Assembly (NCBI GenBank): GCA_048499435.1
Contig: JASNZW010000010.1
Span: 58,338 to 122,337, forward strand
DNA from: DAOTWC01 sp048499435
Lineage (GTDB): Bacteria; Chloroflexota; Anaerolineae; Aggregatilineales; Phototrophicaceae
Reading direction: 5' to 3'
DNA length: 64,000 bases
This document shows, piece by piece, positions 15,481-23,857 of this stretch (its first letter is position 1; each line of letters opens with the position of its first letter). Below the pieces are notes generated by a model. It was not told where the DNA came from. It did not search any database and saw only the letters and a program-made list of their open reading frames with translations. Both the position numbers and the translations under genes were made by a program.

Positions 15481-17169
15481 TTAGCGGTTCAGGTCCCACT
15501 TCTCGTAGTGCTCGCGGTTGATAACGGAGTAGGTCCGCTCAACATACGGCTTGGTAAGCTGGTTGCTGGTGTACCAGTAGATCGGGATGATGCCGACCTG
15601 CTCGTAGGCCAGGATGGTTTCGGCCTGCGCGTACAGGTCGCGGCGGGCTTCCACATCCGTCAGAACGCGGGCTTCGTCCACCAGGCGGTCGTATTCTTCG
15701 TTAACGAAGTTCGGGTCGTTCTGCTCAGAGTCCGAACGGAACACGCCGCGCGCGAAGTTGTCGGCATCCAGGTAGTCGGCGCACCAGCCGCTGCGGTAAA
15801 TCTGCGGGGCGTCCTCGCTGACCATCGCGAAGTAAGAGGTCGGGTCAAGCGCGCTCAACTGCACGGTGACGCCGAGCGTGTCGGTCCACATCTGCTGGAT
15901 CGCCTGGGCGATGGCGGCGTGGCCAGAGGAGTCGTTGTAAGCGAAGGTGATGGCCGGGATCTCAGCGGCCGAAGCGACGCCGAGTTCTTCCAGCGCCAGT
16001 TCCATCTCGATCCGCGCGGCTTCGGGGTCATAGCCGATGCCGGCATCCGGGTGCGTGTCCATCGTCGGCGCGGCGGTCAGGCCGGGGCGCGAGAACCAGC
16101 GAGCCGGCTCCTGGCCGCCCTTGGTCACGTTCTCAACGATCGCCTGGCGATCAACGGCCAGCGACATGGCGCGGCGCAGGTGAACGCTGTCACTCAGCGG
16201 GGCCTTCTCCTGGTTGATGCCCAGGTAGTAGGTGCAGGTGTTGGGGGAAACGGTGTACTCAGCGCTCAGCACCGGGTCGCTCTTCACGCGGTCCAGTTCC
16301 TCCAGCGGCGGGTTGGCGGCGTCAAGCGTGCCAGCCAGGTACTCCGCGAAGGCGGCCTGCGGGTCCAGGAAGTGGAAGACGATCTCATCAAGTGACGCCT
16401 GCGGCGAGCCAGCAACGCCCGGCCAGAAGGGGTTCTTGATGACGGTGATGCTCTCGTCGTGCGCCCATTCCTTCAGCGTGAAGGGGCCGTAGGTGTTGAT
16501 GTATTCCGGCTCAGTCCACAGGTCGCCGCCCTCTTCGATCGCCCACTCAGGCTGCGCGTTGACCATCCACAGGCCGTAGATGTTGATGTTGAAACCGATG
16601 GCTTCCGGCGCGGTGATTTCGAGCGTGTAGGTGTCAAGCGCCTTGACGCCGACATCGTCGAAGCTGCCTTCGCCGCTGTTGAACGCCTGGCCGCCGACCA
16701 CGTATTCAGCCGGAAGGAAGGCATAAACGGAAGCGGTGGCCGGGTCGAGGGTGCGCCGCCAGGCGTACACGAAGTCAGCGGCGGTCACGTAGCGGGGGTT
16801 GCCGCTTTCGTCCATCACCTGCTCGACCGCGCCGCTCTCAGCGTTGTAGTGCACCCAGGGGATTTCGGGGACGATGTTGAAGGTGTACACCAGGCCATCG
16901 TCAGAAACGGTCCAGTCGCTGGCGACGCCGGCCATGGTGTTGCCATTGGTCTCGTCCAGCGTGGTAAGGCCGACAAACATGGTGCGGATGAGGGTGTTCT
17001 CGCCGCTGACCTCCGACAGAGCCGGGTCAATGGTGTTCAGGTCACCGCCGACCATGCCGATGCCGGTGTGCAGTACCTTGCCATCCTGCGCGCCCACACC
17101 AATGACCAGGGTCATCAGCATGGTAGCCGCAAGCAGCACACCCACAAAACGAAGGGTCTTGTTGCTCAT
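15481..17169 (-). CDS. Peptide ABC transporter substrate-binding protein (OppA/SBP_bac_5 family)
   Basis: 562 residues. The N-terminal 27 form a signal peptide ending GVGAQDG with no lipobox cysteine, so the protein is probably released by signal peptidase I or held by the hydrophobic segment. Family features include the early LNTIDPALSEVSGEN, YAWRRTLDPATAS and LRRAMSLAVDRQAIVENV, all typical of OppA. It captures oligopeptides outside the membrane for the OppB/OppC permeases encoded downstream. A strong GGAGGAA ribosome-binding site precedes the ATG. Confidence 0.93.
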   Translation of the reverse strand: MSNKTLRFVGVLLAATMLMTLVIGVGAQDGKVLHTGIGMVGGDLNTIDPALSEVSGENTLIRTMFVGLTTLDETNGNTMAGVASDWTVSDDGLVYTFNIVPEIPWVHYNAESGAVEQVMDESGNPRYVTAADFVYAWRRTLDPATASVYAFLPAEYVVGGQAFNSGEGSFDDVGVKALDTYTLEITAPEAIGFNINIYGLWMVNAQPEWAIEEGGDLWTEPEYINTYGPFTLKEWAHDESITVIKNPFWPGVAGSPQASLDEIVFHFLDPQAAFAEYLAGTLDAANPPLEELDRVKSDPVLSAEYTVSPNTCTYYLGINQEKAPLSDSVHLRRAMSLAVDRQAIVENVTKGGQEPARWFSRPGLTAAPTMDTHPDAGIGYDPEAARIEMELALEELGVASAAEIPAITFAYNDSSGHAAIAQAIQQMWTDTLGVTVQLSALDPTSYFAMVSEDAPQIYRSGWCADYLDADNFARGVFRSDSEQNDPNFVNEEYDRLVDEARVLTDVEARRDLYAQAETILAYEQVGIIPIYWYTSNQLTKPYVERTYSVINREHYEKWDLNR

Positions 17170-17227
17170 GAAACGTTCCTCCTCGGTCTAAAATATTTGT
17201 CCATGCCGGCAAACCGACATATGGGGC

Positions 17228-17258
17228 TTTATAGTAGCGCAAATGCTGCAAATTTGCA
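17228..17258 (-). promoter_or_regulatory. Putative oppA promoter region with 12-bp palindrome
   Basis: On the minus strand a -10-like TATAAA (17228-17233) follows a perfect 12-bp palindrome TGCAAATTTGCA (17247-17258) by 13 bases, placing the palindrome over the -35 region. No good -35 hexamer is present, which would fit an activator-dependent promoter. This is inference from position and symmetry. Confidence 0.4.
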
Positions 17259-17435
17259 CGCGCAATTCTCAAACAGCCTGGCTCGCCACAGAAAGCCGCC
17301 CCCGTAATGCATCGCCGGTTGTTACAATACCCACAAGCGCGGCGCGGCGTTCAAAACCGGCGATTTCTGGCGGGCCACAACCCGCCGCGCGCGGCCTGCG
17401 TATTGTGTGCAGAGCTGGCGAGTGGAGAGCGCACC

Positions 17436-18128
17436 ATGATTCCGTTAGGGACCGTCAACAACCCCACGCGGCACACGCCCTACCTTACCTACGGGCTGAT
17501 ACTGGCTAACCTGCTGGTGTTTGTCTGGGAGCTGACGCTGCCGCCGCAGCAGCTCGCGCAGGCGTTTTACCAACTGGCGGTCGTGCCGTGCCAATTCACA
17601 CAGAGCTTCGCGCCAGAGCAGTTCGTTGATTTCTTCCGCAGCATGTTCCTGCACGCGGGCTGGGCGCACCTGGCCGGCAACATGGTTTTCCTGTGGATTT
17701 TCGGCACCAATGTCGAGGATTACTTCCGGCGGCGCAGCTTTCTGCTGCTGTACTTCGCCGGCGGGCTGGTGGCGGCGCTGGTGCACACGGTGCTGTACCC
17801 GGCTGTATGCGTCCCGCTGATCGGAGCCAGCGGCGCGATCGCCGCTGTGCTGGGCGCGTATATCGTCCTCTATCCGGGGACGAAAGTGCGCGCCGGCGTG
17901 ATCTTTCTGCGCTTCTTTATGCTGCCCGTGCGCCTGCCGGCGCTGGTCGTGCTCGGCTTCTGGTTCGTGCTGCAGGTGTTTAACGGCATCCTGTCGCTGG
18001 GCGTGGAGACGCTGGCGGGGGGCGGCGTGGCGTTCTTCGCGCACGTCGGCGGCTTCCTGTTCGGGATGCTGTTCGCCTTTATCTACACGATGTTCCGGCC
18101 CGCGCCGCAGCCTGACCCCTTCGCCTGA
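17436..18128 (+). CDS. Rhomboid-family intramembrane serine protease
   Basis: 230 residues from the ATG with GGAGAG upstream; an in-frame 43-residue extension is rejected as non-family. Six or so helices are visible. Catalytic Ser132 lies in GASGA and His203 in AHVGGF; His78 and Asn82 (HLAGN) complete the conserved site. The WxR-like L1 loop region is present after FLHAGWAHL. Rhomboids cleave single-pass membrane proteins within the bilayer; the substrate here is unknown. It is convergent with the GtrA-family gene downstream. Confidence 0.92.
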   Translation: MIPLGTVNNPTRHTPYLTYGLILANLLVFVWELTLPPQQLAQAFYQLAVVPCQFTQSFAPEQFVDFFRSMFLHAGWAHLAGNMVFLWIFGTNVEDYFRRRSFLLLYFAGGLVAALVHTVLYPAVCVPLIGASGAIAAVLGAYIVLYPGTKVRAGVIFLRFFMLPVRLPALVVLGFWFVLQVFNGILSLGVETLAGGGVAFFAHVGGFLFGMLFAFIYTMFRPAPQPDPFA

Positions 18129-18141
18129 GCCAGCGGCGGCG

Positions 18142-18726
18142 CTAGGCGTCCTGGCCCACCTCGCGGAAGGTCCACAGCCGGTTGGCGAGGAAGTTCCAGA
18201 ACAGGATCACGGCGATGCCGATGAGCAGCGCGGCGAGCGAGCCGAGTTTGGCGCTGGCCGTCTCCGATGGCAGGTAGCCGGGGCGGAACAGCCGGATAAC
18301 CGGCAGCGCCGCCGGCATCAGCAGCGCGCCCAGCCACAGATAAGCCACGCTGATCCAGATCGTGCGGATCACCCAGCCGACGGCGTTGATCACCGTGAAG
18401 CGGGCGAGCTGCCAGCGCAGCGAGTGGCCGCGCGCGTCAGGGAAAGTCCAGAAACGGTTCCACAGGTAATTGTGGACGGTGGCGATAAAGAAGGCCGCCG
18501 AGGTAGCGGCGATCACCGCCAGCGTCGTGTGCGGCGGCAGCAGCGTGGCCTGTAAGATGAACAGCACAGCCACATCCACCAGCGCGCCCAGCGCGCCGAT
18601 GAGGGCGAACTTGAGGAAGCGCTCCACCTCCAGCGCGTGCTGCCCGAACGGCCGCGCCAAAGTGTAGATCAGGGAGTCCAGCAGGTTGTGGCGCGCGGTT
18701 TTATGCATGCTTTCAGCGCGTGTCAT
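18142..18726 (-). CDS. GtrA-family membrane protein (paralogue 1)
   Basis: 194 residues. After a cytoplasmic start the sequence FLKFALIGALGALVDVAVLF is followed by NYLWNRFWTFPD, the GtrA signature in the second quarter. Four to five hydrophobic segments are seen. GtrA proteins are thought to move polyprenyl-linked sugars across the membrane for wall or O-antigen modification; no glycosyltransferase is adjacent here. The C-terminal NRLWTFREVG repeats the NRFWTF motif. A second homologue lies immediately upstream in the same orientation. Confidence 0.88.
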   Translation of the reverse strand: MTRAESMHKTARHNLLDSLIYTLARPFGQHALEVERFLKFALIGALGALVDVAVLFILQATLLPPHTTLAVIAATSAAFFIATVHNYLWNRFWTFPDARGHSLRWQLARFTVINAVGWVIRTIWISVAYLWLGALLMPAALPVIRLFRPGYLPSETASAKLGSLAALLIGIAVILFWNFLANRLWTFREVGQDA

Positions 18727-18861
18727 AGGTTCCTTTACGGTCAGCAGCTCACAGTTTACAGCTGCGCGCGGCTGGCAGCCGCCGCCGCGAACGCGCTGCT
18801 TATATCTTACCCTGAAATGTTCCGGCCAGCCCTTGACCTTTGGCCGGCAGGCGCGCGCGGC

Positions 18862-19437
18862 TCAGGCGCGGTCGGCGTCGGCCAGGTCAACATCGCTGTA
18901 GGTCCAGTAGCGGTTGGCGAAGAAATTCCAGAACATAATCACCACCACGCCGATCACCTGCGCCACCACCGAGCCGACGCGCCCGGCAGTCGCCGGGCCG
19001 GCTGTGTAGCCAGGGTTGAGCGCCTGGATGACCGGCAGCGCCAGCGGCAGCAGCAGGTCGCCCAGGGGGGCGTAGGCCAGGCTGATCCAGGCGGTGCGCG
19101 CCAGCCAGCCGACCACGCTCACGAAGGCGAACTGGATAAGCTGGCGCGGCACCGAGCGCGAGCGCGAATCCGGGTAGGTCCAAAAGCGATTCCAGATGAA
19201 GTTGCTGAGGATGGCGGCGCAGAAGGCGATGGTGGTGGCGATGGCGACGTTGGCCGCGTTGACCGGCGGCAGCACCGTCGCCTGGAGCACAATGAGCGTG
19301 CCCAGGTCCACAACGAAGCCCATCGAGCCGACCACGACGAACTTGAGGAAACGCTCAACCTCTTTCGCCTTGCTGCCGAAGCGCCCGGCGACAGCCAGAA
19401 TAAGCCGGTCAACCAGGTTGCGTCGAGTAGGCTGCAT
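18862..19437 (-). CDS. GtrA-family membrane protein (paralogue 2)
   Basis: 191 residues from MQPTRRNLVDRLILAVAGRF; the ATG upstream is less likely. It shares the layout of the downstream paralogue: EVERFLKFVVVGSMGFVVDL, NFIWNRFWTYPDSRSRS, and a C-terminal NRYWTYSDVD. Both proteins have the same duplicated N-R-x-W-T motif at each end, so they arose by gene duplication and may act as a heteromeric pair. The function is probably polyprenyl-phosphate-sugar translocation, inferred from family. Divergently transcribed from the tyrosine recombinase. Confidence 0.88.
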   Translation of the reverse strand: MQPTRRNLVDRLILAVAGRFGSKAKEVERFLKFVVVGSMGFVVDLGTLIVLQATVLPPVNAANVAIATTIAFCAAILSNFIWNRFWTYPDSRSRSVPRQLIQFAFVSVVGWLARTAWISLAYAPLGDLLLPLALPVIQALNPGYTAGPATAGRVGSVVAQVIGVVVIMFWNFFANRYWTYSDVDLADADRA

Positions 19438-19522
19438 GGCAAAACCCCCTGCATCTGAAGGCTGCACCATTTTTCCACACCGCGCGGCCAGGCGGAAGGG
19501 GGCATTTGCGCCGGCCACAGGC

Positions 19523-19528
19523 TATAAT
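19523..19528 (+). promoter_or_regulatory. Consensus -10 box TATAAT immediately before the recombinase start
   Basis: TATAAT ends 6 bases before the ATG at 19535, and no Shine-Dalgarno is present, so the transcript is probably leaderless. The -35 region is not recognisable. Confidence 0.5.
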
Positions 19529-19534
19529 CGCTGT

Positions 19535-20605
19535 ATGAACCCGTTCATCTTCCCCCACCGTGACGACTCCCCGCTGGCCCCGCGCGACCCGGCGGCGGGC
19601 CTGACGTTTAATTTCCTGCTGGCGCTGCCGGGCCGGGCCAGCAGCCGCCACACACAGCGCGCCTACTTTCGCTGGGTGGACCAGTACCTGGCCGATGTCG
19701 CCGGGCTGAAGCCGACGCAGGGCGACGCCCGGCTGCTGCGCATGAGCGCGCTGCCGGTCACCACGCTGCGCGCCAGCCTGAGCGCGGCGCAGGTGCGGGC
19801 CTGGCTGGGGACGCTGGTGACGCGGGGGCACGGCAAGCAGGGCGTTGACCAGGCGCGGGCGGCGCTGGTGACGCTGACGCTGCTGCTGGCCGAGGCCGGT
19901 TGGGTTGATGAATACGTCAGCGCCACCGTCGCCAACGTGCGGCCGCCGCGCGCCGAGGACGGCCAGCGCCCCGGCAAATGGCTGTCCACCGACGAAATCC
20001 GCGCGCTGATGCTGGCGGCGCGCCGCATCGCCACCACAGAGAACCAGGAAAAGCGCAACGCCGTTGTCATGACGATGCTGTGCACGATGGCCCTGCGCCG
20101 CGAGGAACTGGTCGGCGCCCGCTGGGGCGACCTCAGCCTGCAAAATAACCGGGCCGTGCTGCGCGTGCACGGCAAGGGGCGGCGCAGCGCGGTGATTGAC
20201 GTGCCGCGCGCCGTGCTGGCGGCGCTTGACAGCTGGCGGCGGGCGGTCGCACCTGGCGAACCGTACCCGGACGCGCGCTCGTACCTGGTGCGGCGGCTGT
20301 GGAAAGGCGGGCGCATCAGCGGGCAGGGGCTGACCGCTGAGGGCATCTGGCTGATTATTGACCGCTCCGCCGCCGCCGCCGGCATCGGCCACGTGGCCCC
20401 GCACGACCTGCGCCGGTCGGTGGCCGGGGCGCTGCACGAGTCCGGCGTGCCGGTAGAGACGATCAGCCGGCTGCTGCGCCACCGCAACATCGCCGTGACC
20501 GAGCGCTACCTGAGCAAGCTGCCGCGCCAGAACGAAGGCGCGCTGCTGATGAGCGACCTGCTGGAGCTGGATACGCTGGATGAGGCGGGCTGGGCGACAG
20601 AGTAA
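19535..20605 (+). CDS. Tyrosine recombinase (XerC/D-like phage integrase family)
   Basis: 356 residues. An N-terminal SAM-like core-binding domain (about 20-130) is followed by the catalytic domain. All active-site residues are present: Arg189 in ALRREEL, Lys214 in HGKGRR, His290 and Arg293 in HDLRRS, His316 in LLRHRN, and the nucleophile Tyr325 in TERYLSKL. Length and composition match the surrounding chromosome, and no flanking att or tRNA is seen, so a chromosomal dimer-resolution or integron-like role is as likely as a mobile-element integrase. It lies about 8 kb from dnaA. The start follows a TATAAT box directly, suggesting leaderless translation. Confidence 0.9.
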   Translation: MNPFIFPHRDDSPLAPRDPAAGLTFNFLLALPGRASSRHTQRAYFRWVDQYLADVAGLKPTQGDARLLRMSALPVTTLRASLSAAQVRAWLGTLVTRGHGKQGVDQARAALVTLTLLLAEAGWVDEYVSATVANVRPPRAEDGQRPGKWLSTDEIRALMLAARRIATTENQEKRNAVVMTMLCTMALRREELVGARWGDLSLQNNRAVLRVHGKGRRSAVIDVPRAVLAALDSWRRAVAPGEPYPDARSYLVRRLWKGGRISGQGLTAEGIWLIIDRSAAAAGIGHVAPHDLRRSVAGALHESGVPVETISRLLRHRNIAVTERYLSKLPRQNEGALLMSDLLELDTLDEAGWATE

Positions 20606-20618
20606 GCGCGGCGCTGGC

Positions 20619-21311
20619 TCACTGGCTGACGAAGGGCACGAACAGCAGCACCAGGTTGACGATGATCTGGCACACCCAGGCGGCGGCCAGGCCGTTGCGC
20701 TGGCGCACATAGCTGTAGGTCAGGTTCATCATCACCAGCACCACGCCGATGATCGCCACCACCGCCGGGTAGCGTTGAAAGTCGAGCACGGGGAAGAACA
20801 GCAGCGCGCCCCACAGGCTGCTCAGCAGGCCGACCAGCCAGAACGGGTGCTGGTCCTGCAGGACGCCGCGAAAGAACAGCGTCTCCGCCAGCGGCATGAC
20901 GAACACCAGATACGCCAGCAGCGACCCGACGGACAGCGTGCCGAACAGCAGGTTAACCGTCGTGGTCAGCGTGCTGCCGCCGACAGCCAGCAGCGGCGTG
21001 GCGATGATAAGGCCAAAAACCACGCCCCACGCCAGGTTCTCCGGCGTTTCCTGGCCGATGCGCGTCACCGTGCCCAGCAGCCACGCCAGCACGCCAAAGC
21101 CCGCCAGCAGCATCCACAGCAGCGTGTAGCGCAGGTCATACTGCGCCGACGGCAGCGCCGCCAGCCCCACCGCCAGCGCCAGCGCGATCAGGTAGCCGAA
21201 GGTCGGGTCGCTGGTCACGCCCCGGCTGGCCGGCGGCAGGCTGAAATCGGGCAGGTCGTCCTCGTTCGCGCCGGCCTCGAAATCTGGCGGCAGATCGTCC
21301 GGCAGCCTCAT
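20619..21311 (-). CDS. CPBP-family intramembrane protease homologue, probably inactive
   Basis: 230 residues with an acidic cytoplasmic start and about eight hydrophobic segments. The block AETLFFRGVLQ corresponds to motif 1 (EExxxR) of CPBP/Abi proteases, but the second Glu is Thr. The expected His of motif 2 (FxxxH) is absent from SSLWGALLFF, and motif 3 (HxxxN) reads QIIVN. The three metal or catalytic positions are thus altered while the fold signature remains. Its start overlaps the threonine aldolase stop by 4 bases, indicating one operon. Likely a pseudoenzyme or a scaffold; alternatively an unrelated membrane protein. Confidence 0.7.
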   Translation of the reverse strand: MRLPDDLPPDFEAGANEDDLPDFSLPPASRGVTSDPTFGYLIALALAVGLAALPSAQYDLRYTLLWMLLAGFGVLAWLLGTVTRIGQETPENLAWGVVFGLIIATPLLAVGGSTLTTTVNLLFGTLSVGSLLAYLVFVMPLAETLFFRGVLQDQHPFWLVGLLSSLWGALLFFPVLDFQRYPAVVAIIGVVLVMMNLTYSYVRQRNGLAAAWVCQIIVNLVLLFVPFVSQ

Positions 21312-22372
21312 GTCAGCAGCGTCCGCAGCGCGTCCAGCACGGTCTGCACCCGCTCCGGCGTGATCCAGTAATGCGTTACCAGCCGGATATCGCGCCCGTT
21401 GGGCCGCGCGCTGATGATGATGTTATAGTCGCGGCGCAGCCGTTCGGTGAGCTGGTCGGGCGTCAGCGGCGCGGCGGGGGACAGGTGCATAAAGATCATG
21501 TTGGTGCGGATCGGCGCGGGGTCCACAACGATGTGTGGAATGGCGGCCAGCCCGTCCGCCAGCGTGCGCGCGGTCGCGTGGTCGGCGGCCAGGCGCTGAC
21601 GCATGCTGCGCAGGGCGACCAGGCCTGGGGCGGCCAGCACGCCCGCCTGGCGCATCCCGCCGCCTAACAGCTTGCGGCTGTGACGCGCGCCCTCGATAAA
21701 AGCGCGCGACCCCACCAGCAGCGAGCCGACTGGCGCGCACAGCCCCTTCGACAGGCAGAACATAACGCTGTCCGCCGGGGCAACCAGCGCCGCCGGGTCA
21801 GCGTCGAGCGCGGCGGCGGCGTTGAAGATGCGCGCGCCATCAATGTGCAGGCGCAGGCCGTGCGCGCGGGCGATCTCGCCCACCTGCGCGGTGTACGCGG
21901 CGCTGATGGGGATGCCGCCGACGGAACCCTGCGTGTTCTCCAGGCAGATGAGGCGGGTGCGCGGGAAATGGTCGTTGCCGCCGGGGCGGATGGCCTCGCG
22001 GATGGCGTCCAGCGGCAGCGTGCCGTCCGGCTGCACCTCGATGGTGTACGGGTGCACGCTGCCCAGCGCTGCCGCGCTGCCGGCCTCATAACGGAAGATG
22101 TGCGCCTGCTTGCCCACGATCATTTCGTCGCCGCGCGCGCAGTGGGTGAGGATAGCCGCCAGGTTGCCCATGCTGCCGCTGGCGACGAACAGCCCGGCCT
22201 CTTTGCCCAGCAGGGCAGCGCCCTCGGCCTCAAGCTGGTTAACGGTTGGGTCCTCGCCGTACACGTCGTCGCCCACTGGGGCGCTGGCCAGCGCCGCGCG
22301 CATCTCCGGCGTGGGCCAGCTCACCGTGTCGCTGCGCAGGTCAATCGTGGGCATAGCGAACTGGTCAGCCAT
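21308..22372 (-). CDS. Low-specificity L-threonine aldolase
   Basis: 354 residues. A PLP-dependent enzyme that cleaves L-threonine/allo-threonine to glycine and acetaldehyde. The N-terminal IDLRSDTVSWPTPEMR and GDDVYGEDPTVNQLE are diagnostic of the family. The cofactor-binding Lys209 sits in CLSKGLCAPVGS, and HIDGAR (about 176-181) contains the Asp contacting the pyridine nitrogen. It is translationally coupled to the CPBP homologue by a 4-base overlap. Upstream lies repeat cluster B. Confidence 0.93.
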   Translation of the reverse strand: MADQFAMPTIDLRSDTVSWPTPEMRAALASAPVGDDVYGEDPTVNQLEAEGAALLGKEAGLFVASGSMGNLAAILTHCARGDEMIVGKQAHIFRYEAGSAAALGSVHPYTIEVQPDGTLPLDAIREAIRPGGNDHFPRTRLICLENTQGSVGGIPISAAYTAQVGEIARAHGLRLHIDGARIFNAAAALDADPAALVAPADSVMFCLSKGLCAPVGSLLVGSRAFIEGARHSRKLLGGGMRQAGVLAAPGLVALRSMRQRLAADHATARTLADGLAAIPHIVVDPAPIRTNMIFMHLSPAAPLTPDQLTERLRRDYNIIISARPNGRDIRLVTHYWITPERVQTVLDALRTLLT

Positions 22373-22499
22373 GAAGTGTCAGCCTCCGGGTGTCAGAAAC
22401 AAGAGCGCGGCGGCAGCTAAAACGCGACTGGAATCGCCCTGAACCGCACTGTTGTGATGGTAGTCGCTTCACCGCCAATTGACAAGCCGGACCCACGCG

Positions 22500-22701
22500 C
22501 GCGCGCCTTCTCCCCCTCTCTTACGGAGAGGGGGCCGGGGGGTGAGGTGCGCAACCTCACCCCTAAATCGCCGCAGAAACCTCACCCCTAAATCCCCTCT
22601 CCATGGGGAGAGGGGACTTGCAGCCACGCGCGCGCCTTCCCCCCCTCTCTTACGGAGAGGGGGCCGGGGGGTGAGGTTGTAGGGCCGGGGGGTGAGGTTG
22701 C
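22500..22701. repeat. Dispersed CTCACCCC repeat cluster B
   Basis: Two composite palindromic copies (CCCCCTCTC-TTAC-GGAGAGGGGG, then GGGGGGTGAGG) flank two CCTCACCCCTAAATC units about 25 bp apart and a CCCCTCTCC/GGAGAGGGG stem-loop. Further GGGGGGTGAGG ends reach 22701. It lies between the threonine aldolase start and the ABC ATPase start. A TAAAAT -10-like box follows at 22732-22737, so the ATPase promoter abuts the repeat. Confidence 0.88.
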
Positions 22702-22774
22702 GTGGAGAGGGGCTTTGGCCCGTGAACGGGGTAAAATAGCGTTTGCCGCCAACCTTGCCGGGGAGCGCACGCGC

Positions 22775-23857
22775 ATGACGACCATCACGCTTGAACACCT
22801 CACCAAACGCTTTTACCAGCCGGTGGCCGGGGAACGCGGCGTGATCGCGGCAGTGGACGACATCAGCCTGAAGCTGCAATCGGGCGACGTGCTGGCGGTG
22901 CTGGGGCCGTCGGGCTGCGGCAAATCCACGCTGCTGCGCCTCATCGCCGGGCTGGAAACGCCGGACTCCGGGCGCGTGCTGTACGATAACGTGGACCTGC
23001 GCGAAATTGACACGCGCGAGCGCGGCGTCGGCATGGTGTTCCAGAACGGGGCGCTGATGCCCCACTGGGAAGGCTGGCGCACAGTCGGCCTGTTCCTGGC
23101 GCTGCGGCGGCGTGAGGCGGAAGTGCCAGCGCGGATAGCGCGCATCGCTGAGATCACCGGCGTGGGGCTGGACCGCCTGCTCGACCGCCGCCCGGCGCAG
23201 CTCTCCGGCGGCGAACGGCAGCGCGTTGGCATCGCCCGCGCGCTGGCGCGCGACCCGCGCGTGTTCCTGTTCGACGAGCCGTTCGCCAACCTGGACGCCA
23301 AGTTTCGCGCCAGCGCGCGCGTCGAACTCAAGCGGCTGCTGAACGAGTTCCCGGTGACGTCAGTGTACGTCACGCACGATCAGATAGAGGCGGTGGCGCT
23401 GGCGCAGCGTATCGCCGTCATGCGCTACGGGCGCATCGAACAGGTGGGCAGCTACCGACAGCTTTACGACAACCCGGTTAATTTGTTCGTGGCGACGTTC
23501 ATCGGCACGCCGCTGATGAACGTGTTTGAGGGGCGCGCCGAGCGCGGCCAATGGGTGGGCGAGAACTTCGGCCCCTTCCCCCTGCGCCGCGACCTGCCCG
23601 ACGGCGCGCTGGTTGTGATGGGCGTGCGGCCAGAGCACATCCACCTGGACAGCGACGGCGTTTACGGCGTGGTGGACCGGACGATACCCTTCTTTGGCGA
23701 GCGCTACTGGCTGGTTGAGGTGCATCTGGCGGGCGAGCGCTGGTCGTTCACCCTGCCGCTGCACCAGCAGATCGAGATCGGCGCCACGATTCGCTGCCGC
23801 CTGGACCCAGACAGACTGCTGTTCTTCGACGGCCGAACCGGCCAGCGCATCGGCTAG
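22775..23857 (+). CDS. ABC transporter ATP-binding protein (MalK/UgpC/PotA-like), orphan
   Basis: 360 residues from the ATG preceded by GGGGAG; an upstream in-frame ATG lacks support. Walker A GPSGCGKST is at 44-52, signature LSGGERQR at 143-150 and Walker B VFLFDEP at 163-169. The C-terminal 120 residues match the OB-fold regulatory domain of carbohydrate-importer ATPases (VRPEHIHL). Such subunits drive sugar, polyamine or iron importers; no permease or binding protein adjoins, so it may serve several importers. Its stop overlaps the convergent comEA-like stop by 4 bases. Confidence 0.9.
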   Translation: MTTITLEHLTKRFYQPVAGERGVIAAVDDISLKLQSGDVLAVLGPSGCGKSTLLRLIAGLETPDSGRVLYDNVDLREIDTRERGVGMVFQNGALMPHWEGWRTVGLFLALRRREAEVPARIARIAEITGVGLDRLLDRRPAQLSGGERQRVGIARALARDPRVFLFDEPFANLDAKFRASARVELKRLLNEFPVTSVYVTHDQIEAVALAQRIAVMRYGRIEQVGSYRQLYDNPVNLFVATFIGTPLMNVFEGRAERGQWVGENFGPFPLRRDLPDGALVVMGVRPEHIHLDSDGVYGVVDRTIPFFGERYWLVEVHLAGERWSFTLPLHQQIEIGATIRCRLDPDRLLFFDGRTGQRIG

